A DNA stretch of 35,449 nucleotides from Candidatus Pelagibacterales bacterium (GCA_004213215.1 SHAO01000006.1:1-35449); one strand, 5' to 3'; shown: positions 25,606 to 35,094, counted from the first letter of the stretch. Notes: generated by a model from the sequence alone, not told the origin. Translations and numbers: made by a program.

Positions 25606-26963
25606 TTAATTTTCCATGATGTTTTACCATCTTTATCTTCTATTAAAACTCCTTTATTAAAAAGTTCATCTCTAATTTTATCAGCTTCTTTATAATCCTT
25701 GCTTTTTCTGGCTTTATTTCTTAACTCTATTTTTTTTAGAATATCCTTTTCAGAAATTAAAGATTTTTTCTTTTTAAAATCTAACCACTCTTGTTTTGTT
25801 TCACTAAGAATTCCAATAAAGTTACAAGCAGAAAGAAATATTTTTTTATCATTATCATTACCATTTATAGCCCTATCAAATAATTTATGAAGATTTGCTA
25901 TAAAGCCTGGAGTATTCAAATCATCATATAAAGGTAAAAGTATATCATCTGGAATTTTAGATGAAGTTTTTAAAGGCAAATAAACAGTGTACCATTTTTC
26001 AATTGTATTTTTACAATCATTTAAAAGTTTATCATTCCAATCAAGTGGTTGCTTATAATGAGCACTCATCAAAGCAAGTCTTAAAGTTTGACCATTAATT
26101 TTATCTTTAAAATCTTTTATCTTTAAAATGTTTCCCTGTGATTTAGCCATTTTTTCATTAGACATTGTAATAAAAGCATTATGCACCCAATAATTTGCAA
26201 ATACTTCTGTATCATTTGCACATCTTGATTGAGCAATTTCATTTTCATGATGTGGAAAAAGTAAATCTATCCCTCCTCCATGAATATCAAAGTGTTTACC
26301 TAAAAAAAATCTTGACATGGCGGAACATTCTAAATGCCAACCGGGTCTTCCTTTTCCCCAGGGAGAATTCCAAAAAGGTTCATTTTTAGTTGATGGTTTC
26401 CACAAAACAAAATCTTCTGGATTTCTTTTATTTTCTGAAACTTCCACCCTTGAACCTGCAATCAAATCTTCTAATTTTTTATTAGATAATTTTCCATAAT
26501 CTTTAAATTTATTAACTTGAAAATAAACATGACTATTGCTTTCGTACGCAAAGCCTTTAGTAATAAGTTTAGAAATCATTTTGATCATCAAATCAATATG
26601 ATCAGTTGCTCTTGGTTGTGCAGATGGTGTTTCACAATTCAAAAATTTGCAATCTTCATTAAAGCTTTTAATTATCTTTTTAGTTAAATTCGAAATTAAA
26701 ATTTTTTTTTCTTCTGCCGATTTAATTATTTTATCATCTACGTCAGTAATATTTCGAACATAATTAACTGAACTTTTACCATACTTACATTTTAAAACTT
26801 TAAATAAAATATCAAAGATGACCAATGGTCTTGCATTACCTATATGTGGATCATCATAAACTGTAGGGCCACATACATACATTCCAATTTTATTTTTATT
26901 TATAGGAACAAATTTTTCTTTTTTGTTACTTAAATTATTTGTTAAAAAAATATCTTTATTCAT
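25602..26963 (-). CDS. cysS: Cysteinyl-tRNA synthetase
   Basis: A 453-residue class I aminoacyl-tRNA synthetase. Marks are MYVCGPTVYDDPHIGNARP (zinc ligand Cys31 and HIGN site), WHLECSAMS (second zinc Cys), HGGGIDLLFPHHENEIAQS, and the signature loop KMAKSQGN, where Ala replaces the usual Ser. The C-terminal anticodon region KSKDYKEADKIRDEL is typical. First of the cysS-cimA-trmJ overlapping group. Confidence 0.96.
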   Translation of the reverse strand: MNKDIFLTNNLSNKKEKFVPINKNKIGMYVCGPTVYDDPHIGNARPLVIFDILFKVLKCKYGKSSVNYVRNITDVDDKIIKSAEEKKILISNLTKKIIKSFNEDCKFLNCETPSAQPRATDHIDLMIKMISKLITKGFAYESNSHVYFQVNKFKDYGKLSNKKLEDLIAGSRVEVSENKRNPEDFVLWKPSTKNEPFWNSPWGKGRPGWHLECSAMSRFFLGKHFDIHGGGIDLLFPHHENEIAQSRCANDTEVFANYWVHNAFITMSNEKMAKSQGNILKIKDFKDKINGQTLRLALMSAHYKQPLDWNDKLLNDCKNTIEKWYTVYLPLKTSSKIPDDILLPLYDDLNTPGFIANLHKLFDRAINGNDNDKKIFLSACNFIGILSETKQEWLDFKKKKSLISEKDILKKIELRNKARKSKDYKEADKIRDELFNKGVLIEDKDGKTSWKIK

Positions 26964-26986
26964 AATTCTAGAAATATACTTTAATT

Positions 26987-27004
26987 ATAGATTTGTGAAT
27001 CTAT
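26987..27004. terminator. Small hairpin between nadE and cysS (weak terminator candidate)
   Basis: ATAGATT and AATCTAT form a perfect 7-bp stem with a TGTG loop, 4 bases after the nadE stop. No T-tract follows on the minus strand, so it is at best a weak intrinsic terminator or an RNA-end protecting hairpin. It is one of the few hairpins sitting in an intergenic gap here. Confidence 0.3.
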
Positions 27005-27008
27005 TTGA

Positions 27009-27746
27009 TTAATTTGGAATCTTGCATATTGGAATAGGCTCCATTTTATGCAAATTTAATTTTCTTATTTTTTCGTATTTTTCTCGATTTGGTGAATTTG
27101 GATTTTTCATAGCTTCTTCTAACTCAGTATATTTTAATCCTAATTGACCTTCATCGGTTCTGCCATCATCCCATAGACCATCCGTCGGTGCAGCATCTAT
27201 TATTTCCTTTAATATTTTTAATTCTTTTCCTAATTCCCAAATTTCAGTTTTGTTACAATCAGCTATGGGAGATATATCAACTCCACCATCGCCATATTTT
27301 GTATAAAAACCAACACCAAAATCTTCAACTTTATTTCCTGTTCCAACAACAATACCTTTATTAGAAGCTGCCACTTGATAAAGTGTCGTCATTCTAAGCC
27401 TCGCTCTTGAGTTTGCCATGCCATGTTCATCATTAAATTTTGACAAGTTACTTTCAAATGTTTTAAATAATTCATCTAAATTAACTAAATGTGCTTCAAC
27501 GTTTTTAAAATTTTTTACTAACCACTCTTGATGCTTAAGACTTAAATCTTGTTGCGAAGATATTTGTTTAATGGGCATTGATACAACAATGGTCCTTAAG
27601 CCAGTCATGGCACTTAAAGTACTGGAAACAGAAGAATCTATTCCACCGGAAATTCCAATTACTAATGATTGTGCCTTTCTAGGCATATTATTAACGTAAT
27701 TTTTAATCCAGTTGCTTATAAAAATTGTTTTTTCAGAAGGTTTCAT
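27009..27746 (-). CDS. nadE: NAD synthetase, ammonia-dependent
   Basis: A 245-residue NH3-dependent NAD synthase that amidates nicotinic acid adenine dinucleotide. It has the N-type ATP pyrophosphatase P-loop GISGGIDSSV, RARLRMTTLYQVA, GTGNKVEDFGVGFYTKYGDGGVD (split here over two motifs) and APTDGLWDDGRTDE. There is no glutaminase domain. I start at the ATG at 27746 rather than the TTG at 27764. It lies 39 bases after the DAHP synthase gene and is probably cotranscribed with it. Confidence 0.94.
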   Translation of the reverse strand: MKPSEKTIFISNWIKNYVNNMPRKAQSLVIGISGGIDSSVSSTLSAMTGLRTIVVSMPIKQISSQQDLSLKHQEWLVKNFKNVEAHLVNLDELFKTFESNLSKFNDEHGMANSRARLRMTTLYQVAASNKGIVVGTGNKVEDFGVGFYTKYGDGGVDISPIADCNKTEIWELGKELKILKEIIDAAPTDGLWDDGRTDEGQLGLKYTELEEAMKNPNSPNREKYEKIRKLNLHKMEPIPICKIPN

Positions 27747-27785
27747 AATTATAAATTTAAACAAAATTGTATTTAATACAATTGT

Positions 27786-29165
27786 TTAAGATGCCGCTTG
27801 AATAATATTCTTTGAATATTGGGAATTTTTCTTAATTTCATCTGAAATTAAAAAAGCTAATTCTAAAGCTTGACTTGCATTAAGTCTAGGATCGCAATGA
27901 GTATGATATCTATGAGACAAATCTTTATCAGATATTTTTTGTGCTCCACCTGTACACTCTGTTACATTTTGCCCAGTCATTTCTATATGAAGGCCTCCAG
28001 CAAAACTACCTTCGGATTGATGGACAGCAAATACGTTTTTAACTTCTCTAACTACATTATTAAAAGGTCTAGTTTTAAATCCGGTTGCTGATTTTATTGT
28101 ATTACCATGCATTGGATCGCACGACCAAACAATGTTTAGTCCTTCTTTTTTAATAGCTCTGATTAATTTTGGCAAAAATTTTCCAACATTATCATGCCCA
28201 AATCTTGAAATTAATACAATTTTACCTTTTTCATTTTTTGGATTTATTACATTGCAAATTTTTACAATTTCATCTGGTTTAGATGTAGGACCACATTTTA
28301 TTCCAATTGGGTTTTCTATACCACGGCAAAACTCAACGTGACCTCCATCAAGTTGTCGTGTTCTATCACCAATCCATACGAAATGAGCAGAAGTATCGTG
28401 ATATTCACCTGTTGTTGAATCTACTCTTGTCATTGTCTGCTCAAAAGGGAGCAGAAGAGCTTCGTGTGAAGTCCAAAAATTTACTGTTTTTAATCTTCTA
28501 TTAAAATCTGAATTAATTCCACATGCATCTATGAAGGCTAACGCATCTGCAATTTTATCTTCGAGTTCTTTAAACTTTTTATCTTGCTGTGTTTTTTTAA
28601 TAAATCCTAAATTCCAAGTATGAACCTTTTTTAAATCTGCAAAACCGCCATGAGAAAATGCTCTTATGAGATTTAAAGTAGAAGCTGACTGTGAATAAGC
28701 TTTAAATAATCTTTTAGGATCAGGTATTCTGGCTTTTTCACTAAACTCAATTCCATTAATATTATCTCCTAGATAAGTTGGTAATTCTTTACCATCTTTA
28801 ACCTCAATAGGTGAGCTTCTTGGTTTTGAAAATTGTCCTGCAATTCTTCCTAGCTTAACAACTGGTAATGATGCCGAGTAAGTAAGAACTAATGACATCT
28901 GTAACATTAGTTTAAAAGTATCTCTAATATTATCAGGATGAAACTCGGCAAAACTTTCAGCACAATCACCTCCTTGAAGTAAAAAAGCCTTTCCATCAAC
29001 AACATTTGCTAGTTGTTGTCTTAAGTGTCTCGTTTCGCCAGCAAAAACTAACGGGGGAAATTTTTTGAGTTTTCCAAGAACCATTTCCAATTCTTTTTTA
29101 TCTGGGTACTCAGGAATATGTTTTACTGGATAGTTTCTCCAGCTATTTAAAGTCCATTTTTTCAT
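27786..29165 (-). CDS. 3-deoxy-7-phosphoheptulonate synthase, class II
   Basis: A 459-residue plant-type (class II) DAHP synthase, which joins PEP and erythrose 4-phosphate at the entrance to aromatic synthesis. Typical segments are LLQGGDCAESF near 80, RVDSTTGEYHDTSAHFVWIGDR, GIKCGPTSKPDEI, WSCDPMHGNT and GGLHIEMTGQNVTEC, including the metal-binding Cys in GGDCAES and a His in DPMHG. The start is the ATG at 29165; a TTG two codons earlier is unlikely. First gene of a short unit with nadE. Confidence 0.96.
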   Translation of the reverse strand: MKKWTLNSWRNYPVKHIPEYPDKKELEMVLGKLKKFPPLVFAGETRHLRQQLANVVDGKAFLLQGGDCAESFAEFHPDNIRDTFKLMLQMSLVLTYSASLPVVKLGRIAGQFSKPRSSPIEVKDGKELPTYLGDNINGIEFSEKARIPDPKRLFKAYSQSASTLNLIRAFSHGGFADLKKVHTWNLGFIKKTQQDKKFKELEDKIADALAFIDACGINSDFNRRLKTVNFWTSHEALLLPFEQTMTRVDSTTGEYHDTSAHFVWIGDRTRQLDGGHVEFCRGIENPIGIKCGPTSKPDEIVKICNVINPKNEKGKIVLISRFGHDNVGKFLPKLIRAIKKEGLNIVWSCDPMHGNTIKSATGFKTRPFNNVVREVKNVFAVHQSEGSFAGGLHIEMTGQNVTECTGGAQKISDKDLSHRYHTHCDPRLNASQALELAFLISDEIKKNSQYSKNIIQAAS

Positions 29166-29173
29166 TTTCAACC

Positions 29174-29216
29174 TAAGGTATATATATTCTATACTGGGAT
29201 AAAAACCAAGATTGAA
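29174..29216 (-). promoter_or_regulatory. Candidate promoter of the DAHP synthase gene
   Basis: The 78-base gap between glmS and the DAHP synthase start holds two overlapping sigma70-like pairs on the minus strand: TTGGTT (29209-29204) with 17 bases to TATATA (29186-29181), and a TTCAAT further up with 17 bases to TATAGA. The second leaves a longer leader with room for the TTAGG ribosome site before the ATG. Confidence 0.35.
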
Positions 29217-29243
29217 TATATTTTTAATTTTTAAGAGTGTTTG

Positions 29244-31061
29244 TTATTCAACAGTTACTGATTTAGCTAAATTTCTAGGCTTATCTACATCATGATTTTT
29301 AAGTGAAGCAACATAATATGCTAACAATTGTAAAGGTATGGTCATAAGAAACGGCATCAAATAATCATCTGTCTGGGGAACCTCAAGTGTAAACCTTATA
29401 TTTTCACTAATAATATTATTATTTTTGTTAGATATTAAGATTACTTTACCACCTCTAGCTATAACCTCTTGCATGTTAGAAATTGTTTTTTCAAAATATC
29501 TGTCATTAGGAGCTAAAATTACAACAGGCAAGCCTTCTTCAATTAAAGCTAATGGTCCATGTTTCATTTCACCTGCAGGATAACCTTCCGCATGTAAATA
29601 AGATAATTCTTTAAGTTTTAATGCCCCTTCTAATGCAATCGGGAATGATAAGCCTCTACCTAAAAAAATTGCTCCTTTTGTTGATAAAAAATCTTTTGCA
29701 ATAATTTGAACCTCATCCTGACATTTTAAAGTTTTTTTAATTAAATCTGGTAGCTTTTTAAGTTTATCAATTTTTTTAATATATGTATTTTCATTTATTT
29801 CTTTTCTAATTTGAGAAATTTTAATTGCTAGTATAAAAAGTACTAACAACTGACCAGTAAAAGCTTTGGTAGAAGCAACTCCAATTTCTGGTCCAGCATG
29901 AATAGGTAAAACAAAATCTGAAAGTCTAGCAATTGAACTTTCTACTGTATTAACTATTGAGCAAGTTTTAACATTATTTTTTTTACACATATCTAGTGCA
30001 GCAAATGTATCTGCTGTCTCACCTGATTGAGATACAAAAATATACAAGTTTTTATTACTAAATTTAATTTTTCTATATCTGAATTCAGAAGCTACATCTG
30101 TTTCAACAGGAATATTTGAAAATTCTTCAAACCAATATTTTGCTGTAAGGCACGAATGATAAGCCGTTCCACAACCTATTAAAATTATTTTTTTTATTTC
30201 TTGCGGCTTAATAGGAAAGTTGTATAAATTAATATCTTTTCTTAGATGATCAATATATTCGTTAATACAATTTTTGGCAGTTTGGCTTTGCTCATTTATC
30301 TCTTTTGACATAAAATCTTTATAAGTTCCTTTGTCAGCAGTATTTTTATCATTTGAAAGTGTTAAAATTTCTTTATTAACTTTTTTATTATTAGAATTAT
30401 AAAATTCTATTTTATTTTGAGTTAATAAGCAGACATCTCCATCATCTAAATAGGTTATTTTATTAGTCATGGATTTTAATGCATAAGAATCTGATCCAAG
30501 ATAATTTTCGTCTGGCCCATATCCAACAGCTAGGGGACTTCCTCTTCTAGCACCTACCACAATATCTTTATATTTTTTAAAAATAATTCCAAGAGCAAAA
30601 CTACCATTTAGCTTTTCCAAAGTTTTATTAACTGCTTTTATTAAATCAAAATTTTTTAATAAATCTGTTAAAAGAAAAGTAATTACTTCAGTATCTGTTT
30701 GTGACTTAAATTTATATCCTTTTTTTTCTAAATCTTTTTTTAGTTCGCTAGAGTTTTCTATAATTCCATTGTGGACCACGGATACTTCTTCTGATGAATG
30801 GGGGTGTGCATTTACTTGACTTGGAACACCATGCGTTGCCCATCTAACGTGTCCGATTCCTAAAAATCCAGCAGATGGATTTTTAAATAATATCTTTTCA
30901 AGGCTATCTACTCTACCTGTGCATTTTTTTTCATCAATAAAACCATCTTTTATTGTGGCAATGCCGGCAGAATCGTAACCTCTATACTCAAGCTTTTTTA
31001 GAGATTGAATAATATTTGAGCTAACAGATTTATTACTAGCTATACCAATTATTCCACACAT
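29244..31061 (-). CDS. glmS: Glutamine-fructose-6-phosphate aminotransferase
   Basis: A 605-residue GlmS making glucosamine 6-phosphate for peptidoglycan and LPS. Cys2 of MCGIIGIA is the glutaminase nucleophile; GHVRWATHG and HNGIIENSSELK belong to the same domain. Two SIS domains follow (ILIGCGTAYHSCLTAKY-type start, VSQSGETADTF, STKAFTGQL), and the C-terminus DKPRNLAKSVTVE is canonical. It follows the glmU fragment with a one-base TAATG overlap, which makes an amino-sugar operon. Confidence 0.97.
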   Translation of the reverse strand: MCGIIGIASNKSVSSNIIQSLKKLEYRGYDSAGIATIKDGFIDEKKCTGRVDSLEKILFKNPSAGFLGIGHVRWATHGVPSQVNAHPHSSEEVSVVHNGIIENSSELKKDLEKKGYKFKSQTDTEVITFLLTDLLKNFDLIKAVNKTLEKLNGSFALGIIFKKYKDIVVGARRGSPLAVGYGPDENYLGSDSYALKSMTNKITYLDDGDVCLLTQNKIEFYNSNNKKVNKEILTLSNDKNTADKGTYKDFMSKEINEQSQTAKNCINEYIDHLRKDINLYNFPIKPQEIKKIILIGCGTAYHSCLTAKYWFEEFSNIPVETDVASEFRYRKIKFSNKNLYIFVSQSGETADTFAALDMCKKNNVKTCSIVNTVESSIARLSDFVLPIHAGPEIGVASTKAFTGQLLVLFILAIKISQIRKEINENTYIKKIDKLKKLPDLIKKTLKCQDEVQIIAKDFLSTKGAIFLGRGLSFPIALEGALKLKELSYLHAEGYPAGEMKHGPLALIEEGLPVVILAPNDRYFEKTISNMQEVIARGGKVILISNKNNNIISENIRFTLEVPQTDDYLMPFLMTIPLQLLAYYVASLKNHDVDKPRNLAKSVTVE

Positions 31062-31699
31062 TATTTTTTCCTATAATTTTTTATTTCTATTTGATTTGAT
31101 CTACTCAAAGATAAAGATTTATCTTTAACATTTTTTGTTAAAGTTGAGCCGGCTCCTATTATTGCGTTCTTTCCGATCTTTATTGGAGCTACTAAAGCAG
31201 TATTAGAACCCACGAATGTGTTATCTAATATATTAGTTTTATTTTTTTTCTTACCATCATAATTACAGGTAATCGTTCCTGCTCCAATGTTAACATTTTT
31301 TCCAATCGAAGCATCGCCTACATAGGATAAATGGTTAATTTTAGAATTTTTTCCTACTTTACTTTTTTTTATCTCTACAAAATTTCCTATTCTAGAACCT
31401 TTAGAAAGAAAAGATCCTGGTCTTATTCTTGAAAAAGGTCCTACAGCAACATTGGATTCCAAAGTAGCATTTTCGATATGAGTGAAGGGCAAAATTTCCA
31501 CATTATCTCCAATTTTTGTTTTTTTTCCAATTACAACAAATTGGTTAATAACAACATTTTTTCCAAATTTTGTATCACTAGACAAAAAAACAGTTTCGGG
31601 TGATTTGATGGTTACTCCTTTACGCATTGCTTTATTACGCAATTTGTCTTGATTATTTTTTTCAATTAAAGCTATTTTCTTTTTGTTTATTGATGTCAT
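31061..31699 (-). CDS. glmU: Stand-alone GlmU acetyltransferase domain (no uridylyltransferase half)
   Basis: A 212-residue left-handed beta-helix protein equal to the C-terminal half of GlmU, which acetylates glucosamine 1-phosphate. It has the hexapeptide repeats, FSRIRPG near 90, NFVEIKKSKVG, NHLSYVGDASIG with the catalytic-type His, and NIGAGTITCNYDG. The first 30 residues correspond to the helix linking the two GlmU halves, so the cut is exactly at the domain border. The 71-base gap to the divergent gph has no trace of the missing 230-residue pyrophosphorylase half. The gene looks intact, not decayed: the frame is open, it starts with ATG, and it is joined to glmS by one base. The UDP-transfer step must be encoded elsewhere. 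Confidence 0.9.
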   Translation of the reverse strand: MTSINKKKIALIEKNNQDKLRNKAMRKGVTIKSPETVFLSSDTKFGKNVVINQFVVIGKKTKIGDNVEILPFTHIENATLESNVAVGPFSRIRPGSFLSKGSRIGNFVEIKKSKVGKNSKINHLSYVGDASIGKNVNIGAGTITCNYDGKKKNKTNILDNTFVGSNTALVAPIKIGKNAIIGAGSTLTKNVKDKSLSLSRSNQIEIKNYRKK

Positions 31700-31770
31700 T
31701 AAGATTTCTCTTTACATTAATATTAACTTTGTAATAACTCACAAAATATTTCTTAATAATACTTATTAAA

Positions 31771-32463
31771 ATGAGTCAAAAATTTACTGTTTTATTTGAT
31801 CTAGATGGGACTTTGGTAGATACAGCACCAGATTTAATGATTGCACATAATTATGTAATGAAAAAATTTGGTTACAAAGAAAGAGAATACTCTGACATAA
31901 AAAAACTTGCTGGTAGAGGTACAAAAGTAATGCTGGAAAAATCAATACATACAATTGCTGAAATGAGTGGAAAGATAAAAAAGGTAGATGAAAAAATAGA
32001 AGAAGAAATGGCAAAAGAGTTTATTAATTTTTACAGTAAGAATATAAATAAAGAAAGCAAATTAATTACAGGAACTTTAGATTTTTTAAATTGGTGTAAA
32101 AATAATTCTATCTCTATGGCAGTTTGCACTAATAAACAAGAACACTTATCAATTGATTTATTAAAAAAAATTAAGATTTACCATTTTTTTGATTATGTTG
32201 CGGGTGGGAATACTTTCGATTTTAATAAACCTAACCCTAAACACTTAACAAATACAATAGAAATTATTGGTGGCGACATTAAAAAAACTATTATGATTGG
32301 TGATAGTGAAACAGATTCTGGGGCTGCTAAAGCAGCACATATACCTTTTGTTTTAATTGAAGGTGGTTATACTGAAAAAAAAGTAAATCAAATTTATCAT
32401 AATCACCTAGTAAAAAATTTTGTAGGATTAGAAAAAATTATAAAAAAATATATTAATGATTGA
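31771..32463 (+). CDS. gph: HAD-family phosphoglycolate phosphatase
   Basis: A 230-residue haloacid-dehalogenase-type phosphatase. Motif I is LFDLDGTLVDTAPDL (nucleophile Asp12 or so), motif II is AVCTNKQEHLS, and motif III/IV is PNPKHLTN..MIGDSETDSGAAKAA. It matches Gph, which hydrolyses 2-phosphoglycolate from DNA repair or photorespiration-like chemistry. Other sugar-phosphate substrates are possible for the family. It overlaps the LysE-type gene by 8 bases. Confidence 0.86.
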   Translation: MSQKFTVLFDLDGTLVDTAPDLMIAHNYVMKKFGYKEREYSDIKKLAGRGTKVMLEKSIHTIAEMSGKIKKVDEKIEEEMAKEFINFYSKNINKESKLITGTLDFLNWCKNNSISMAVCTNKQEHLSIDLLKKIKIYHFFDYVAGGNTFDFNKPNPKHLTNTIEIIGGDIKKTIMIGDSETDSGAAKAAHIPFVLIEGGYTEKKVNQIYHNHLVKNFVGLEKIIKKYIND

Positions 32464-33055
32464 GTTTAAACTTTTTTTTGCACTTGTAAGCTATTATTTT
32501 GTAATGTTTGCCACTCCGGGTCCAAACAATGCTATGTTAACAGCTTCTGGTATAAAGTTTGGTTTTAAAAGAACCTTGCCTCATGCGTTTGGTATTCCTT
32601 TTGGACACATTGTCCAAATAACTTTAGTTTGTTTTGGATTAGGTGCTTTATTTCAGAAATATCCATCTATTCAATTTTATCTTAAATGGATTTGTTTTTT
32701 TTATCTAATCTATCTTGGATGGAAAATTTTTGGATCTTTATCAAGCAATGAAAAAGAAACTGGCAGACCATTAAAATTTTATGAAGCTGCATTATTTCAA
32801 TTTATTAATCCCAAAGCCTGGGTTGTTGCGTTAACGGCAGCTACAGCTTTTTTTCCAAATGAGGAAAATTTTATTGTTGCTACAATTTTTGTTGCTGGAA
32901 CCGCGCCATTTGTTTGTTTCCCTTCTATTTGTATATGGGCTCTTTTTGGCTCATCTATTAAATTAATAATAAAAAATGTAAAAGCTAAAAAAATTATAGA
33001 ATATTTATTAGCTATATTATTAGTTATTACTGCTGTTATAATAGTTATTAATTAG
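32456..33055 (+). CDS. LysE/RhtB-family amino acid exporter
   Basis: A 199-residue inner-membrane protein with about six hydrophobic segments. The family start TPGPNNAMLTASGIKFGFKRT is near residues 21-41 and FQFINPKAWVVALTA is the mid-protein re-entrant motif. Members export lysine, threonine, homoserine or related solutes. The substrate is not predictable from the sequence. It overlaps gph by 8 bases and precedes prpB by 10. Confidence 0.9.
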   Translation: MIEFKLFFALVSYYFVMFATPGPNNAMLTASGIKFGFKRTLPHAFGIPFGHIVQITLVCFGLGALFQKYPSIQFYLKWICFFYLIYLGWKIFGSLSSNEKETGRPLKFYEAALFQFINPKAWVVALTAATAFFPNEENFIVATIFVAGTAPFVCFPSICIWALFGSSIKLIIKNVKAKKIIEYLLAILLVITAVIIVIN

Positions 33056-33065
33056 TTTTTATGTT

Positions 33066-33962
33066 ATGCATTTTACAAAAAAGAAAATATTTGAAAAAAG
33101 GATTGAATTAAAAAATAAATTAAGCAAACAAAAAATTTTACGATTTCCTGGTGCTTACAATCCACTCACAGCAAAATTAATAACAAAAATTGGTTTTGAT
33201 GGTATTTATATTTCGGGAGGAGTTATGTCAAATGATTTAGGTATCCCTGATATTGGTTTAACCACATTAAAAGAAGTTAGTTATAGAGCTAATCAAATAG
33301 CTAGAGTTACAGATTTACCCTCCATTGTTGATGCTGATACTGGTTTTAATAATTGTTCTAAAACAATTGAAAAATTTGAAAGTCTTGGACTATCCGCTTG
33401 TCATATAGAAGATCAAATTGATGAAAAAAGATGTGGTCATCTTGATAATAAAGAAATTGTACCTACAAATGATATGGTTAAAAAAATAAAAACCTGTGTA
33501 AATTCTAGGAAAGATAAAAATTTTTTAATAATAGCAAGAACGGATGCTAATACAGTTGAAGGATTAAATAAAACTATTGAAAGAGTTAAAGCTTATGAAA
33601 ATGCTGGCGCTGACATTATTTTCCCTGAAGCCATGAAAGATGAAAAAGAATTTGAACAAATTAGAAAAAACTCAAGGGTAAGTTTATTAGCTAATATGAC
33701 TGAATTTGGTAAATCAAAAATTTTATCAACGACTCAATTAGAAAATTTAGGTTATAGCATTGTTATATATCCAGTAACTACACAAAGATTAGCAATGAAA
33801 AGTGTTGAGGATGGGTTAAAGGTCATTTTTGAGGATGGACATCAAAATAATATTATCGATAAAATGCAAAGTCGAAAAAAACTTTATGAATTAGTAGAAT
33901 ATGAAAAGTATAACAGACCAGATAAAAAAATTACTGATTTCAAAACTGATGGTCATGAATAA
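33066..33962 (+). CDS. prpB: 2-methylisocitrate lyase
   Basis: A 298-residue member of the isocitrate lyase/PEP mutase family that splits 2-methylisocitrate into pyruvate and succinate. The catalytic loop KRCGH is at 121-125, preceded by the metal-site segments SIVDADTGF and CHIEDQ. The length is typical of PrpB, well short of isocitrate lyase. With prpC next to it, the methylcitrate cycle is the natural reading. The dehydratase/aconitase step (prpD or acnD) is not in the window. Confidence 0.93.
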   Translation: MHFTKKKIFEKRIELKNKLSKQKILRFPGAYNPLTAKLITKIGFDGIYISGGVMSNDLGIPDIGLTTLKEVSYRANQIARVTDLPSIVDADTGFNNCSKTIEKFESLGLSACHIEDQIDEKRCGHLDNKEIVPTNDMVKKIKTCVNSRKDKNFLIIARTDANTVEGLNKTIERVKAYENAGADIIFPEAMKDEKEFEQIRKNSRVSLLANMTEFGKSKILSTTQLENLGYSIVIYPVTTQRLAMKSVEDGLKVIFEDGHQNNIIDKMQSRKKLYELVEYEKYNRPDKKITDFKTDGHE

Positions 33963-33965
33963 TTT

Positions 33966-35090
33966 ATGAGCGATGATATAAAAAAAGGACTATTAGGAAT
34001 AGTTGTAGACGAAACGACTATTTCACAAGTAATGCCTGACATAAACTCGCTGACTTATAGAGGGTATGCTGTACAAGAATTGTGTGAAAAGTGTAATTTT
34101 GAAGAGGTTGCTTATCTAATACTAAATAAGGAACTCCCTAACAAAAATAAATTAAAAAAATTTAAAAAAGAATTAGAGCAAAATAGAAATATCACGATAA
34201 ACCTTAAAGAAATTGTAAAACATATGCCTAAAAAAGCACATCCAATGGATGTAGCAAGGACAGCAGTCAGTGTTATGGGGCTTGAAGATAAAGAAGCAAA
34301 TAACAATTCTCAGGCAGCAAATATGAAAAAAGCAGTAAAAATATTTGCAAAAACACCGACTGCGATAGCTGCTTTTTTTAGAGCTAGAAAAGGTAAAAAT
34401 ATAATATCACCAAAAAAAGGTTTAAGTTTTTCAGAAAATTTTTTTTACATGTGTTTTGGAAAAGTGCCTAGTAAAGAAATTATAAAGGCTTTTGATGTTT
34501 CGTTAATTCTCTATGCTGAACATAGTTTTAATGTATCAACTTTTACAGCAAGAACAATTACAAGTAGTTTATCAGATATCTATAGTGCTATTACTGGAGC
34601 CATAGGAAGTTTAAAAGGTCCTTTACATGGAGGAGCTAATGAAGAAGTAATGAACATGATGAACAAAATTAAAAAACCTGAAAATGCTTTAAAATGGATA
34701 AATAAAGCTCTTGATAACAAAGATGTTGTAATGGGCTTTGGTCACAGAGTTTATAAAAAAGGAGACTCTAGAGTTCCAACTATGGAAAAATATTTTAAAA
34801 AAGTTTCAGAAATAAAAAATGATAAGAAGTTTTATAAAATTTATGACACTGTTAAAAATGTAATGATTAATAGAAAGGATATTCATCCTAATGTTGATTA
34901 TCCAACAGGGCCCACATATCATCTTATGGGATTTGATACTGACTTTTTTACACCTATATTTGTTTTATCACGTATAACTGGTTGGTCTGCGCATATTATG
35001 GAACAACATGCGGCTAACAAACTTATTAGACCATTATCTAAATACAGTGGAGAGAAGCACCGTAAAGTAATGCTTCTCAACCAAAGATAA
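33966..35090 (+). CDS. prpC: 2-methylcitrate synthase
   Basis: A 374-residue citrate-synthase-fold enzyme joining propionyl-CoA and oxaloacetate. The active site histidines are in AEHSFNVST and GPLHGGANEE, and VMGFGHRVYKKGDSR carries the CoA/substrate His and Arg. The short length and the position 3 bases after prpB favour methylcitrate over citrate synthase; some citrate activity is common in the family. The gene ends 4 bases from the convergent GYD gene. Confidence 0.92.
   Translation: MSDDIKKGLLGIVVDETTISQVMPDINSLTYRGYAVQELCEKCNFEEVAYLILNKELPNKNKLKKFKKELEQNRNITINLKEIVKHMPKKAHPMDVARTAVSVMGLEDKEANNNSQAANMKKAVKIFAKTPTAIAAFFRARKGKNIISPKKGLSFSENFFYMCFGKVPSKEIIKAFDVSLILYAEHSFNVSTFTARTITSSLSDIYSAITGAIGSLKGPLHGGANEEVMNMMNKIKKPENALKWINKALDNKDVVMGFGHRVYKKGDSRVPTMEKYFKKVSEIKNDKKFYKIYDTVKNVMINRKDIHPNVDYPTGPTYHLMGFDTDFFTPIFVLSRITGWSAHIMEQHAANKLIRPLSKYSGEKHRKVMLLNQR
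35052..35078. terminator. Hairpin at the 3' end of prpC
   Basis: GAGAAGCA (35052-35059) and TGCTTCTC (35071-35078) form an 8-bp perfect stem with an 11-base loop inside the last codons of prpC. No T-tract follows on either strand. It could stabilise or weakly terminate both convergent transcripts. Chance cannot be excluded. Confidence 0.25.
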
Positions 35091-35094
35091 AAAA

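Noticed and set aside
31700-31770. A missing N-terminal GlmU half hidden by a frameshift
   Set aside because: Only 71 bases separate the gene from the divergent gph, so a 230-residue domain cannot be there in any frame.
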